A stretch of DNA of 53,538 bases from Myxococcales bacterium (GTDB taxonomy: Bacteria > Myxococcota_A > Polyangia > Polyangiales > Polyangiaceae), in the NCBI GenBank assembly GCA_025351875.1, contig JANXVA010000049.1, positions 1 to 53,538 of the forward strand. The letters are read 5' to 3'. How positions within the stretch are numbered: the first letter of the stretch is position 1; every line of letters begins with the position of its first letter. A program made the translations under genes and the position numbers. This document shows, piece after piece, positions 35,857 through 44,869 of the stretch. The notes beneath the pieces are model-generated. The model saw nothing but the letters and a program-made list of their open reading frames with translations, made no database searches and had not been told where the DNA came from.

Positions 35857-36555
35857 ATGGACCCGAAGAATTCAATCGTTGGGGATCTGATCGACGAGAC
35901 GCTGCCGGCCGGAGAGCCGACTTCCCCGATGGTCGAGGGTGCCCTTGCGCTCGACGCCGACGCGACCACGCCCGACGAAAAAGGCGTGACGCGTGAGCAG
36001 CGTCGCTCGCGCCGCAAGCGCGACGTGCGTGCTCGCACGATCAGCGTGAAGCGCATGACGAAGCGCGAGCTCGAGCTCGGTCGCATGCTCTACCCGGACG
36101 TCGAGGACGTCATCAAGCCGAAGCTGCGCGAGGACTGCGCGCAGGGCGAGCGCCCGTGCCCGTTCGTCTCGTGCAAGCACCACCTCTACCTCGACGTGTC
36201 GGCTCGCACCGGCGCGATCAAGCTGAATTTTCCCGACCTCGAGGTCTGGGAGATGACCGAGACCTGCGCGCTCGACGTCGCAGATCGCGGCGGTACGACG
36301 CTCGAAGAGGTCGGCGCGATCATGAATCTGACCCGTGAGCGCATTCGCCAGGTCGAGGTGAAAGGCCTCGCGAAGCTCGAGGCGCTCAAGGACATGTCCG
36401 CCCTCCGCGATTACGTCGATGAGGGTCCGGTCGGCAAGCGCCGCCTCCCCGTCCTCGCGAAGCCCGTCGCCAAGGAAGAGGAAGAGGACGAGGAGGACGC
36501 CGAGGAGGACTTCGACGCCGACGAGTTCGCCTCCGACGCTCTGGACGCCGAATGA
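35857..36555 (+). CDS. Sigma-70 region-4-like DNA-binding protein
   Basis: A 232-residue protein from ATG 35857 with GGGAG seven bases upstream. The basic N-terminal half ([20 protein letters not shown]) leads into [15 protein letters not shown], a block with three Cys and two His, then [20 protein letters not shown]. The helix-turn-helix at 147-175 ([20 protein letters not shown]) is a near-perfect sigma-70 region 4 signature. No region 2 is present, so it cannot act alone as a sigma factor. An acidic tail with runs of Glu and Asp ends it. Relatives occur in other Myxococcota (family recollection). It may bind -35-like DNA or RNA polymerase. A terminator follows. Confidence 0.85.
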   Translation: MDPKNSIVGDLIDETLPAGEPTSPMVEGALALDADATTPDEKGVTREQRRSRRKRDVRARTISVKRMTKRELELGRMLYPDVEDVIKPKLREDCAQGERPCPFVSCKHHLYLDVSARTGAIKLNFPDLEVWEMTETCALDVADRGGTTLEEVGAIMNLTRERIRQVEVKGLAKLEALKDMSALRDYVDEGPVGKRRLPVLAKPVAKEEEEDEEDAEEDFDADEFASDALDAE

Positions 36556-36621
36556 ACTTCCTCAAGCTCGGTATCTAGGTCGCGACTTCGCTTACGGTTC
36601 CAAGCGTTTCTCCTGCAGACG

Positions 36622-36656
36622 ACGGCCCGGGTTAGCCACCCGGGCCGTTTCCTTTT
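36622..36656 (+). terminator. Rho-independent terminator
   Basis: An 11-bp perfect stem ACGGCCCGGGT (36622-36632) / ACCCGGGCCGT (36638-36648) with the 5-nt loop TAGCC is followed by TTTCCTTTT. It lies 66 bp after the sigma-region-4 gene and should end its transcript. Confidence 0.9.
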
Positions 36657-36975
36657 GGGGGCTCCGACCCCTCGCTTCGCGACCCTCCTTTGGGATGCCA
36701 CTTGCCGGCGTGAGTCGCCTGCGGCGAACGGCGTCGCGGCGGCGCCGATTTCACGCCTGGGTTGGGTCGGACTGCCGACCTACCCCGTAGGGCGCCGTCG
36801 ATGCGTGCCGCGTAGCGCGTGGGTCGTTGACCGGCCGGATTCCGGATCGAGGACCAACATGAAACCGCGTGCGCTGCGCACGCCGGTCGGCGCGCAGCGC
36901 CGATTCTTCCTGGGGGAAGCTCGCCGCGAAGCGGCGAGGGGGACCGGAGGTCCCCAACATGATAGACCGGCGCCA
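36657..36975 (+). promoter_or_regulatory. Hairpin-rich leader or repeat block upstream of purH
   Basis: About 320 bp without a supported gene. Next to purH are two adjoining hairpins: CTCGCCGC-gaa-GCGGCGAG (36920-36938) and GGGGACC-gga-GGTCCCC (36939-36955). The left end (36655-36685) carries GGGGGCTCCGACCCCTCGC, an imperfect reverse-complement match to those hairpins, so the block is bounded by inverted repeats. It may be a mobile palindromic element or a structured 5' leader. No purine or ZTP riboswitch consensus is apparent. Confidence 0.5.
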
Positions 36976-38547
36976 ATGCCCATCCGGACCGCGCTCCTTT
37001 CCGTCTCCGACAAGACCGGCCTCATGGGCTTTGCGGCCGCGCTCGCGAAGCGCGGTGTGACGATCCTCTCGAGCGGCGGGACCGCCAAGGCGCTCTCGGC
37101 CGAGGGCATCCCCGTCGAGACCGTCGAGAGCTACACGGGCTCTCCGGAGGTCATGGGCGGCCGTGTGAAGACGCTGCACCCCCGGGTCCACGGCGGGATC
37201 CTCGCGCGGGCCGGCACCGACGACCAGGACCTCGCGCGCATCGGCGGAAGGCTCATCGACCTCGTGGTCGTGAACCTGTATCCGTTCGAGAAAGTCGCCG
37301 AGAATCCGACGGCTGGCTACGAGGAGCTGATCGAGAACATCGACATCGGCGGTCCCTCGATGGTGCGCTCCGCCGCGAAGAACCACGCGCGGGTGACGAT
37401 CGTCTGCGACCCGAGCGATTACGACAGGGTGCTCGCCGAGCTGGAGACCTCGGGTGAGGTGTCGGCCACGACGCGCCGTGAGCTCGCGGCCAAGGCGTTC
37501 TCTCACACCGCCGCGTACGACGCGGCGATCAGCGGCGTTCTCTCCGGGCCGCGCGCGCAGGATCCCGACGGCACGGTCGGCGCGAGCCCGTACCCGAAGT
37601 ACCTCACGCTGCCGTTCGAGCGAGCCTACGGCCTCCGCTACGGCGAGAACCCGCACCAGTCGGGCGCGTTCTACGTGGAGCGAGGCGCAGCGGCTGGCAC
37701 GATCGCTAGCGCTTCGAGCCTCGGTGCCGGCGGCAAGGAGCTCTCGTTCAACAACCTCGTGGACGTCGACGCTGCGCTCGAGGCGGTCCGCGAGTTCCAG
37801 GGCCCGGCGGCGGTCGTCGTCAAGCACACGAACCCCTGCGGCGTGGCGTGCTCGGCCTCGCTCGCGGATGCCTACCTCACCGCCCGTGACGCGGACGCGC
37901 TCAGCGCCTTCGGCGGCATCGTGGCGCTGAACCGCGAGGTCGACGAGGCCACGGCGAAGCTCCTCGCCGAGACGTTCCTCGAGTGCGTGGTCGCCCCCGC
38001 GTTCAGCAAGGAAGCGCTCGCGGTTCTTCGCGCGAAGAAGAACCTGCGCCTCCTCGCGACCGGCGCATGGCTCTCGGCCGATCACGCCGCGCTGCAATAC
38101 AAGCGCGTCGGCGGTGGTCTCGTCGTCCAGGCCCGCGACGCGACGGCCGAGGGCGAGGTCACGAATGGCAAGGTGGTCACGAAGCGCGCGCCCACCCCCG
38201 AGGAGATGAAGTCCCTGGATTTCGCGTGGCGCGTCTGCAAGCACGTCAAATCCAACGCGATCGTCCTCGCGAAGGGCGAGCGCACGGTGGGCGTCGGCGC
38301 CGGCCAGATGTCACGCGTCATCTCGGTGCAGATTGCATGCGAGAAGGCGGGTCGAGAATCGAAGGGAAGTGTGCTCGCCAGCGACGCTTTCTTCCCGTTC
38401 CCCGACGGCCTCGAGCTCGCCGCGAAGAACGGAATCACCGCCGTCGCGCAGCCCGGCGGCAGCGTGAAGGACCCCGACGTGATCGCCGCCGCAGATGCCC
38501 TCGGCGTCGCGATGGTCATGACGGGATTCCGCCACTTCCGGCACTAG
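36976..38547 (+). CDS. purH: Bifunctional AICAR formyltransferase/IMP cyclohydrolase
   Basis: A 523-residue PurH of standard length; ATG at 36976. It performs the last two steps of purine synthesis: formylation of AICAR with 10-formyl-THF and ring closure to IMP. The N-terminal cyclohydrolase (MGS-like) has [21 protein letters not shown] and [15 protein letters not shown]. The transformylase has [13 protein letters not shown] and the catalytic [13 protein letters not shown] with Lys-His and Asn-Pro-Cys. [20 protein letters not shown] near the end is also diagnostic. No good ribosome-binding site precedes the start; the leader is full of hairpins. Confidence 0.98.
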   Translation: MPIRTALLSVSDKTGLMGFAAALAKRGVTILSSGGTAKALSAEGIPVETVESYTGSPEVMGGRVKTLHPRVHGGILARAGTDDQDLARIGGRLIDLVVVNLYPFEKVAENPTAGYEELIENIDIGGPSMVRSAAKNHARVTIVCDPSDYDRVLAELETSGEVSATTRRELAAKAFSHTAAYDAAISGVLSGPRAQDPDGTVGASPYPKYLTLPFERAYGLRYGENPHQSGAFYVERGAAAGTIASASSLGAGGKELSFNNLVDVDAALEAVREFQGPAAVVVKHTNPCGVACSASLADAYLTARDADALSAFGGIVALNREVDEATAKLLAETFLECVVAPAFSKEALAVLRAKKNLRLLATGAWLSADHAALQYKRVGGGLVVQARDATAEGEVTNGKVVTKRAPTPEEMKSLDFAWRVCKHVKSNAIVLAKGERTVGVGAGQMSRVISVQIACEKAGRESKGSVLASDAFFPFPDGLELAAKNGITAVAQPGGSVKDPDVIAAADALGVAMVMTGFRHFRH

Positions 38548-38566
38548 TGCGCGGTTCGCAGACTCG

Positions 38567-38887
38567 TCAGTTGTAGAGCGGCCACCACGCGTGCCCGATC
38601 GGTGCGCCGCTGTCGTTGCCCTCGGCGAGACAGGAAACGCCGCGGGTCGACGCGCAGCCGTCGTCCTTGGCGGTGACCGGGCCGTGGTAGCGGCACTTGA
38701 TGGCCCCGGGAGAGCACGATCCGCCGGTGCCCGGGTACTCCGCCGGGCACTCGGCAGGATTGCTAGGGATCGCCTCCGGGCAGCCTCCGGCGGCAGGTTC
38801 GGCGTCGCTTCCGCCGCACGCCGCCACGGCGAGGCTGACGGCGAAGAGCGCGGACGCGATGGATGCGGAATGGGGCGCCTTCATCAT
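38567..38887 (-). CDS. Small Cys-rich lipoprotein, paralogue of its neighbour
   Basis: A 106-residue lipoprotein (SLAVAACGGSDAE lipobox). The mature part has a Cys pattern CPEAIPSNPAECPAEYPGTG, then CSPGAIKCRY, DGCASTRGVSC and GHAWW. The same spacing recurs in the next gene (NPPECPPAY, CASVGLKCWY, GHGCWSTALLAC, TGHWVG). The two are tandem paralogues 12 bp apart on the same strand. Two adjacent ATGs (38887, 38884) are possible. Outer-membrane attachment is likely; no function is known to me. Confidence 0.7.
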   Translation of the reverse strand: MMKAPHSASIASALFAVSLAVAACGGSDAEPAAGGCPEAIPSNPAECPAEYPGTGGSCSPGAIKCRYHGPVTAKDDGCASTRGVSCLAEGNDSGAPIGHAWWPLYN

Positions 38888-38899
38888 GAATCCGTTGCG

Positions 38900-39352
38900 C
38901 TACTGAGCGCCGACCCAGTGGCCGGTCGCATCGACGCCACCATCCGCGGTGGTGCCGCCGACGCACGCGAGAAGCGCGGTCGACCAGCAGCCGTGCCCGT
39001 CGCCGTCACCCGCGCCGGGATACCAGCATTTCAGCCCGACCGACGCGCACGAGGGAGGGGGCCGGCGTGTGTACGCGGGCGGGCACTCCGGCGGATTCGT
39101 GTTCGCCGGATAGGTGCACGTGTTCGCGGTCGGAGGCGCCGAGTCGGGACCGTTGCTCGTGGTTCCCCCGCTGGCGCCGCCCGTCTTCGCGGCTTCGGGA
39201 GCCCCCGAGGTCGTGTTGGCGGAGGTGGTGCTGGGGTCCGTGGAGCCGGTGCCGTCACCGGTCGGCTCGACGCTGCCCCCGCAAGCAGAGACGGTGGCCA
39301 TCATCGCCGTGAGCGAGAGAAGAGCCGAAAGAGCACGGGAAGAGGGGCGCAT
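38900..39352 (-). CDS. Cys-rich lipoprotein with Thr/Ser/Gly-rich linker
   Basis: A 150-residue lipoprotein (MATVSACGGSVEP lipobox at about residue 24). A linker of about 50 Ser, Thr, Gly and Ala residues separates the lipid anchor from a C-terminal Cys-rich domain (about 78-150) shared with the downstream paralogue. The linker is absent in that shorter copy. Six Cys in the domain suggest disulphide bonding. Promoter and ribosome-binding site are not obvious. The gene diverges from the ParA gene. Confidence 0.7.
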   Translation of the reverse strand: MRPSSRALSALLSLTAMMATVSACGGSVEPTGDGTGSTDPSTTSANTTSGAPEAAKTGGASGGTTSNGPDSAPPTANTCTYPANTNPPECPPAYTRRPPPSCASVGLKCWYPGAGDGDGHGCWSTALLACVGGTTADGGVDATGHWVGAQ

Positions 39353-39529
39353 GCGCCGCCGGTGTGCAACGCTCGCGCCATCGCGAAAACGTCGTGAATG
39401 ATGGCGATCCGTGCCCGACGCCGGTCGCCTCCGAGCCTGCCAGGGTGTGCCGCCCCGGATCGCGGTGTCGCGCTCACCTCGTTAGCTACTTATTTGGCCC
39501 ATCCCATCGCGTTCTGGCATCCCTGGCGC

Positions 39530-40810
39530 ATGGCAGGAATGAGCGAGACGTGCACGGTGTGCGGGCGGGGCTTCGACGTTCAGTTCCGTTACCAGATGGA
39601 AGAGAAGGACAACGCGTTCTCCTTCTTCTGTTCGCAGGCTTGTCACGGCAAGAGCCTCCGCGGTGAAGCGGCGGGCGGCGTCGTCTGTGATTGCTGCAAC
39701 AAGCGCTTCACCGTCGAGCTGGTCTCGCAGGTCGTGCGCATCAAGGGTGAGGCGCGGTACGCCTGCTCGGAAGGGTGTCGCGGGCAGCTGCTCCAGGAAG
39801 CTGGCGGGGTCCGGCTCGGCGCGATGAATGCGCCCGCGCCCGTCGCTGCCGCGACGCCTGCGCCCGCTTCGGTTCGCCTGCCGTCGCCGTCGCCGTCTTC
39901 GCCCACGATGTCGACGCTCGCGCCCACGCCCGCGCCGATGCCGGTGGCAGAGACCGCGCCCGACTCGGGCCCGCGCGTCACGCACGTCGAGCGCAAGCTC
40001 GCGGCGCCGAAGAAGCTCGCCGTGTTCAACCACAAGGGCGGCACCGGCAAGACGACCACGACGGTCAGCATCGCCGCGGGGCTCGCGATGAAGGGCTACA
40101 AGGTCCTCCTCGTCGACACCGACTCGCAGGGCAACGTCGGCGTCTCCCTCGGCGTGAAGGCCGAGCGCACCCTCTATCACTGTCTCGTCATGGGCCTGAA
40201 GCCGCAGGACATCGCGGTGAAGGTCCGCGAGAACCTCGACCTCGTTCCCTCGAACGAGACCCTCGCCGCCGCCGAGCTCTATCTCGCCGGCCGCCAGAAC
40301 CGCGACCGCATCCTCAAGGATCGCCTCGCGTCGGCGCTCAGCCACTACGACGTCGTCATCCTCGATTGCTCGCCCTCGCTCTCGCTCCTCAACCAGAACG
40401 CGCTCGTCTTTGCCGACGGCATCCTGGTGCCGGTCGCGTGCGACTTCCTCTCGCTCGTCGGCGTTCGCCAGGTCATCAAGACCGTGAAGAACGTCAACGC
40501 GCTGCTCCACCACCCCGTCCAGATCTACGGCGTGCTCCCGACCTTCTACGATTCGCGCGCGCGGATCTGCCGCGACGCGTGGGGCACGATGAAGGAGCAC
40601 TTCGGCGACCGCTGCTTCCAGCCTGTCCGCGCGACGACGAAGATCAAGGAAGCCCCCGCGCAGGGCAAGACGATCTTCGAGTACGCGCCCGAGTCGAACG
40701 CCGCGGTCGATTACGCCCGCGTCGTCGAGCGCCTCATCACCGGGCACGTCACCGAAGCCGGCGACGACGGCGAGGCCGAAGCCGACGACACCCAGGCGAT
40801 GACCGGCTGA
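39530..40810 (+). CDS. ParA-family ATPase with two N-terminal zinc fingers
   Basis: A 426-residue protein from ATG 39530 (ATG 39539 is also in frame). Two similar fingers open it: CTVCGRGF ... FFCSQACHG, then CDCCNKRF ... YACSEGCRG, each C-x2-C followed about 25 residues later by C-x3-C. A Pro/Ala linker leads to a ParA/MinD ATPase with the deviant Walker A NHKGGTGKTTTTVSIAAG, VLLVDTDSQGN and Walker B VVILDCSPSLSLLNQ. ParA proteins position DNA or protein cargo by ATP-driven DNA binding. A ribbon-helix-helix partner follows 89 bp downstream. It is not near an origin or a ParB gene, so chromosome partitioning is less likely. Confidence 0.9.
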   Translation: MAGMSETCTVCGRGFDVQFRYQMEEKDNAFSFFCSQACHGKSLRGEAAGGVVCDCCNKRFTVELVSQVVRIKGEARYACSEGCRGQLLQEAGGVRLGAMNAPAPVAAATPAPASVRLPSPSPSSPTMSTLAPTPAPMPVAETAPDSGPRVTHVERKLAAPKKLAVFNHKGGTGKTTTTVSIAAGLAMKGYKVLLVDTDSQGNVGVSLGVKAERTLYHCLVMGLKPQDIAVKVRENLDLVPSNETLAAAELYLAGRQNRDRILKDRLASALSHYDVVILDCSPSLSLLNQNALVFADGILVPVACDFLSLVGVRQVIKTVKNVNALLHHPVQIYGVLPTFYDSRARICRDAWGTMKEHFGDRCFQPVRATTKIKEAPAQGKTIFEYAPESNAAVDYARVVERLITGHVTEAGDDGEAEADDTQAMTG

Positions 40811-40899
40811 GCGACCTTCGGAAGCTCGTGCCGTGTGACTCAGGGGCCTGAGCGCCGCTCACCAACCAACAAGACTTCAGACGCGAGGAGACAATACAG

Positions 40900-41226
40900 A
40901 TGGCAGCGCGAGACGATGACGGTGCGGGACTCGGGGCGGCACGCGTGCTCGACGGCGACGAGGTGCAGGGCGTCCTGACGGGCGCTTTCTACCAGGCGCC
41001 GCCCGAGAGCGGTCGCATGCTCAAGGCCGAGCGCGACGTGAATGCGAAGGCAAAGCCGACGCACTACAAGGTGATCTGCATCTCGATGTACACGAAGGAT
41101 CTGGAGCAGCTCGACGAGCTCGTCGAGAAGCTGAAGACTCGCGGCATCACGAAGGCCAACCGGAGCGCGCTCATCCGCGTCGCCCTCGAGCAGCTCGACC
41201 TCGACAAGGTCCCGCGCGGCATGTGA
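40900..41226 (+). CDS. Small ribbon-helix-helix-like partner of the ParA protein
   Basis: A 108-residue protein with GAGGAG at 40884-40889 before ATG 40900. The N-terminal 45 residues look disordered and contain [20 protein letters not shown], the kind of short tail through which ParA partners stimulate ATPase activity. The C-terminal part [20 protein letters not shown] and [19 protein letters not shown] fits a ribbon-helix-helix DNA-binding fold: one strand and two helices. Its position after parA resembles ParA/ParG-type pairs. A terminator follows at once. Function inferred from fold and position. Confidence 0.75.
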   Translation: MAARDDDGAGLGAARVLDGDEVQGVLTGAFYQAPPESGRMLKAERDVNAKAKPTHYKVICISMYTKDLEQLDELVEKLKTRGITKANRSALIRVALEQLDLDKVPRGM

Positions 41227-41232
41227 TCCCTC

Positions 41233-41318
41233 GAACAGGCGGAGGGGCGAAGGGGAGAGGGGACGGCACTGAAGTCGGCGCCGTCCTTTTCATCCCTCCT
41301 TCGCCCGTCCGCCTGTTC
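41233..41318 (+). terminator. Nested inverted repeat with rho-independent terminator core
   Basis: The inner hairpin GGACGGC (41261-41267) / GCCGTCC (41280-41286) is followed by TTTT. Around it lie two 21-bp arms, 41233-41253 and 41298-41318, that pair with a single mismatch. The structure begins 7 bp after the stop of the ribbon-helix-helix gene and should terminate the parA transcript. Confidence 0.85.
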
Positions 41319-41439
41319 CAGTGGTTTGTGACGTTTCCGCAAATTCGCGGCATTTTCGGGCACTTGAGGCGTCTCCGAGGCGTCCCCGAGTGCAGGCCCC
41401 CTTGCGCCATGCCGCACTGCGCAACATAACGCGTGGTGG

Positions 41440-42243
41440 ATGTCCCGCCCGCTGTCGCTGTTCGCGCTGCTCGTGCCTGGCGTCGCATGGCTCTCGGGGA
41501 TCGGCTGCGCGATGAGCCCGCCGGCGGACACGTCACCGGATCTCGATCCGAGCCTGCCCGGCGTCGACGTCGGAAGTGATCCGAAGCCCGCGCCCGGGAC
41601 GCCGACCGCCGAGGGCGGAACGACCAGCGGCGGCGGAACGAGCACGACCACCGACGCCGGAAGTAAATCGTCGATCGCGCCCGACGCCGCGCCGCCGCTC
41701 GACGCCGCGCCCGCGATGCCGAAGCCGACGGCCGGCGAGCTCCTCCTGACCGAGGTGATGTACGCGACGTTCACGCCCGAGCCCGCGAGCGAGTGGTTCG
41801 AGCTCCACAGCGTCGCGAGCTCCGAGCGCTCGCTCGGCGGCCTGACGATCAAGGACGGCAGCGGACGCACACACACGATCGGCGCGGGGCTGACGATCGC
41901 GCCCGGCGCTTACCTCGTGCTCGCGCGCGACAAGGCCGCAGCGATCGCCGCGAAGGTGCCGCAATCCGCCATCGCCTACGAGTACGGCACGGGGCTCCCC
42001 GACAACGCGGGCATCCTCCTCACGAACGGCGCGACCGGCGCGGTGTCGATCATGAACGGCGCGGCGACGCTCGCCTCGGCGCCGTACGGCGGCTGGTACA
42101 GCCAGTCCGGCGGCAGCTCCGTGCAGCTGAAGGTGCTCGACCCCGCGCAGGCGAGCGCGAAGACGAGCTGGTGTCTCTCGCTCACCGCCTGGACCACGGG
42201 CTCCGAGAAGGGCACGCCGGGCGCGGCGGAGGATTGCCCGTGA
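41440..42243 (+). CDS. Lamin-tail-domain lipoprotein
   Basis: A 267-residue exported protein; the signal peptide ends LSGIGCAMSPP, a lipobox-like site. A Gly/Thr/Ser-rich linker covers about 25-95. The rest is a lamin-tail domain (LTD): AGELLLTEVMYATFTPEPAS, EWFELHSVASSERSLGGLTI, and APGAYLVLARDKAA. LTDs are immunoglobulin-like folds found in secreted bacterial proteins, often with nucleases or in surface adhesion. No catalytic domain is attached. The stop lies 7 bp from the convergent pseudouridine synthase gene. Confidence 0.8.
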   Translation: MSRPLSLFALLVPGVAWLSGIGCAMSPPADTSPDLDPSLPGVDVGSDPKPAPGTPTAEGGTTSGGGTSTTTDAGSKSSIAPDAAPPLDAAPAMPKPTAGELLLTEVMYATFTPEPASEWFELHSVASSERSLGGLTIKDGSGRTHTIGAGLTIAPGAYLVLARDKAAAIAAKVPQSAIAYEYGTGLPDNAGILLTNGATGAVSIMNGAATLASAPYGGWYSQSGGSSVQLKVLDPAQASAKTSWCLSLTAWTTGSEKGTPGAAEDCP

Positions 42244-42250
42244 GCGGGCG

Positions 42251-43336
42251 CTAGCCGATCGAGTCCCAGAACGCCTGGAGATCGGCGGGGAACGGCGCCT
42301 CGATCACGAGTCGCTCCTGCGTCATCGGATGCGCGAGGGCGAGCCGTGCCGCGTGCAGAGCGTGGCGCGGGTGCTCGAGGAGCACGAGGTCCTCCTCGGT
42401 GAGCTCGCCGTCCGCGCCGCGCGCGAAGCACGTCTCGTCCGGACCATAGAGCTTGTCGCCGACGATCGGCGCGCCAAGGCTCGCGAGGTGGACGCGGATC
42501 TGGTGCTGACGTCCGGTCTCGAGCTCGCAACGCACGCGAGAGTACGGCAGCTGCCCCTCGCGCCCGCGCGTCGCCTCGACCCGAAAGCGCGTCGACGCCG
42601 ACACCGCGTTGTCGGAAATACCGAGGCGCATCTTCACGCGATACGAGCTCGTCGGGTCGAGCTCGAGCGAGCGCTCGAAGCGGAACGCGCCAGGTCCGTC
42701 CTCCGTCGCAGGCGTCACCTTCGCGCCGACGCCCTCCGCGAGCGCGGGGTCCGGCGCGCCCCACGTCATCGCGACGTAGGTCTTCTCGATCCCGCGAGAC
42801 TCGATGACCTTCTTGAGCGCGCGATCGGCGGTGGTCGACTTCGCGACGAGGAGCACGCCGCTCGTCTCGCGATCGATGCGATGACCGAGCGAGAGGAACT
42901 GCCCGGGGCGCTCCGCCTTGAGGACGTTGATGAGCGTGTTCTTGTGGTAGCGCGCGCTCGGGTGGACCGGCAGCCCGGCCGGCTTGTCGACCGCGAGGAT
43001 GTGCTCGTCCTCGTAGAGGACGGGCACGTCGGTCGGGACCTGCTCCTCGTCCCACGGCGCTCGCCAGAGCAGGACGTGCTCCTCCGTCTGGACGCGGTGG
43101 TTCGAGCGGAGACGCTTGCCGCGGACGTCGTAGGCGCTGACCTTGACGATGTACTGCGTGCGTGTCCGGCTCGTCCGCTTGAGCTGGCCCTGGAGAAAAA
43201 CGTCGAGGCGCTGCCCGGCGACCTCGGGCTGCACCCGGAAGACGCTGAGGACCGACCCCTCCGGAACGCCCTCCGGACGGACGATCTCGACGGTTTCGAG
43301 GGCATCCGATGAGCGCAGCCGGGTCACGATCCGCAT
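42251..43336 (-). CDS. RluA-family 23S rRNA pseudouridine synthase (RluD-like)
   Basis: A 361-residue protein from ATG 43336; no ribosome-binding site is obvious, but earlier starts would run into the divergent glgA region. An S4 RNA-binding segment lies at the N terminus (GQRLDVFLQGQLKRTSRTRT). The catalytic motif is SLGHRIDRETSGVLLVAKS with the essential Asp, and CELETGRQHQIRVHLASLG is the second signature. The family converts uridines to pseudouridine in large-subunit rRNA or tRNA; the exact target cannot be assigned. Confidence 0.92.
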   Translation of the reverse strand: MRIVTRLRSSDALETVEIVRPEGVPEGSVLSVFRVQPEVAGQRLDVFLQGQLKRTSRTRTQYIVKVSAYDVRGKRLRSNHRVQTEEHVLLWRAPWDEEQVPTDVPVLYEDEHILAVDKPAGLPVHPSARYHKNTLINVLKAERPGQFLSLGHRIDRETSGVLLVAKSTTADRALKKVIESRGIEKTYVAMTWGAPDPALAEGVGAKVTPATEDGPGAFRFERSLELDPTSSYRVKMRLGISDNAVSASTRFRVEATRGREGQLPYSRVRCELETGRQHQIRVHLASLGAPIVGDKLYGPDETCFARGADGELTEEDLVLLEHPRHALHAARLALAHPMTQERLVIEAPFPADLQAFWDSIG

Positions 43337-43409
43337 TTCTAGCGCGTGAGAGCCGAGCAGGGGAAGGTTGGCGCGTGCCGGCCCCGTAAAAATGGTAGAA
43401 ACCGCCGCG

Positions 43410-44858
43410 ATGGAGATCCTGTTCGTCACCACTGAGCTCGCGCCGTTCGTCAAAGTCGGCGGCCTCGCCGACGTGAGCGCCGCGCTCCCGAAGATGCTGA
43501 AGACGCTCGGGCACAAGGTCACCATCGTGATGCCGCGCTACGCCGCGTTCGAGGAGGCGGGCCTGCTGCTGGCGCGTCGCCTCACGCCGCTCCACCTGGA
43601 GATGGGCGGCAAGACCCACGAGGTCACCGTCTATGACGGCCGCCTGCCGTCGCAGGTCGAGCTCGTCCTGCTCGACTCGCCAGGCATGTTCGACCGCGCG
43701 GGCGTCTACGGCGACCGCAGCGAGGACTACCCCGACAACGGGATGCGCTTCGCGCTGCTGTCTCGTGCCGCCGCCGAGGTGGTCAAGCAGCGCGCCGAGA
43801 GCGGCTCGCCTCCCGACCTCGTCCACGTCAACGACTGGCCGACGGCCCTCGTCGCGAAGTACCTGAAGGACCTCGGCGTCAAGACGCCCTCGCTCCTCAC
43901 GATCCACAACGTCGCGCACCAGGGGGTGTTCCCGAAGGATCTGCTCTCGGCGATCGGCCTCAAGAAGGAGGACTTCACCGTCGGCGGCATCGAGTTCTAC
44001 GGCCAGCTCAACTACCTGAAGCAGGGCGTCATCTCGGCCGATGCCGTCAGCACGGTCAGCGCGTCGTACGCGCGCGAGATCCAGACCGAAGAAGCCGGCT
44101 GCAAGCTCGACGGCGTCCTCCGCGCGAAGGAGCGCATCACCGGGATCGTCAACGGCGTCGACTACGGCGTCTGGAACCCGGCGACCGATTCGAACATCGT
44201 CGCCCGCTACGACGCCGAGGACGCGTCGAACAAGGCTCGTTGCAAGGGCGCGCTCCAGAAGGAGCTCGGGCTCTCGATCGAGGAGAAGCACCCGCTCATC
44301 GTGAGCGTGGGTCGGCTCGTCGCGCAGAAGGGCGTCGACCTCGTCGTCGATGTCATCCCGCGCATCCTCCGCGGTAGCGACGCGCAGATCGTCGTCGCTG
44401 GTGAAGGCGACGACGCGCTCGCCGCGAAGCTCGAGCGCGCCGCCGAGAAGAGCGGCGGTCGGGTCGTGTTCATACGCAACGCGCCCGAGGCCCAGGTGCA
44501 TCGCATCTTCGCCGGCGCGGACATCGCGCTCGTGCCGAGTCGCTTCGAGCCGTGCGGGCTCGTTCAGCTCTACGCGCAGCGCTACGGCGCGCCGCCGGTC
44601 GCGCACGCGACGGGCGGGCTCATCGACACGATCGTCGACTGCGAGTCGAAGCTCGAGACGGGCACGGGCTTCCTCTTCGAGGCGCCCACCGCCGATCTCT
44701 TCTACGCGGCCACGCAGCGCGCAATCACCGCCTTCGAGTCCGACCGCTGGCCGACGCTGCGTCGCCGCGTGATGCGCCTCGACCGCGGCTGGGAGCGCGC
44801 GGGCCGGCAGTACGAGCAGGTCTACCGCACGCTCGTCGGCGCGACCGCCGCACGCTGA
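43410..44858 (+). CDS. glgA: Glycogen synthase (ADP-glucose, GT5)
   Basis: A 482-residue GT5 glycogen synthase, typical length (about 477). I start at ATG 43410, which begins MEILFVTTELAPFVKVGGLA; ATG 43392 is in frame. The KVGGL motif binds ADP-glucose. Further marks are HVNDWPTALV, YGQLNYLKQGVISADAVSTV, GIVNGVDYGVWNP, VSVGRLVAQKGVDLVV and SRFEPCGLVQLYAQRYG. It extends alpha-1,4-glucan chains from ADP-glucose in the cytoplasm. It stands alone; no glgB or glgC is in the window. Confidence 0.96.
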   Translation: MEILFVTTELAPFVKVGGLADVSAALPKMLKTLGHKVTIVMPRYAAFEEAGLLLARRLTPLHLEMGGKTHEVTVYDGRLPSQVELVLLDSPGMFDRAGVYGDRSEDYPDNGMRFALLSRAAAEVVKQRAESGSPPDLVHVNDWPTALVAKYLKDLGVKTPSLLTIHNVAHQGVFPKDLLSAIGLKKEDFTVGGIEFYGQLNYLKQGVISADAVSTVSASYAREIQTEEAGCKLDGVLRAKERITGIVNGVDYGVWNPATDSNIVARYDAEDASNKARCKGALQKELGLSIEEKHPLIVSVGRLVAQKGVDLVVDVIPRILRGSDAQIVVAGEGDDALAAKLERAAEKSGGRVVFIRNAPEAQVHRIFAGADIALVPSRFEPCGLVQLYAQRYGAPPVAHATGGLIDTIVDCESKLETGTGFLFEAPTADLFYAATQRAITAFESDRWPTLRRRVMRLDRGWERAGRQYEQVYRTLVGATAAR

Positions 44859-44869
44859 ATTCGCAGCGG

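Noticed and set aside
36657..36975. ZTP or purine riboswitch upstream of purH
   Set aside because: The expected conserved riboswitch core sequences are absent; only generic hairpins are seen.
36655..36975. N-terminal extension of PurH in the same frame
   Set aside because: The extension is Arg/Pro-rich, overlaps the hairpins, and PurH homologues begin where the ATG at 36976 lies.
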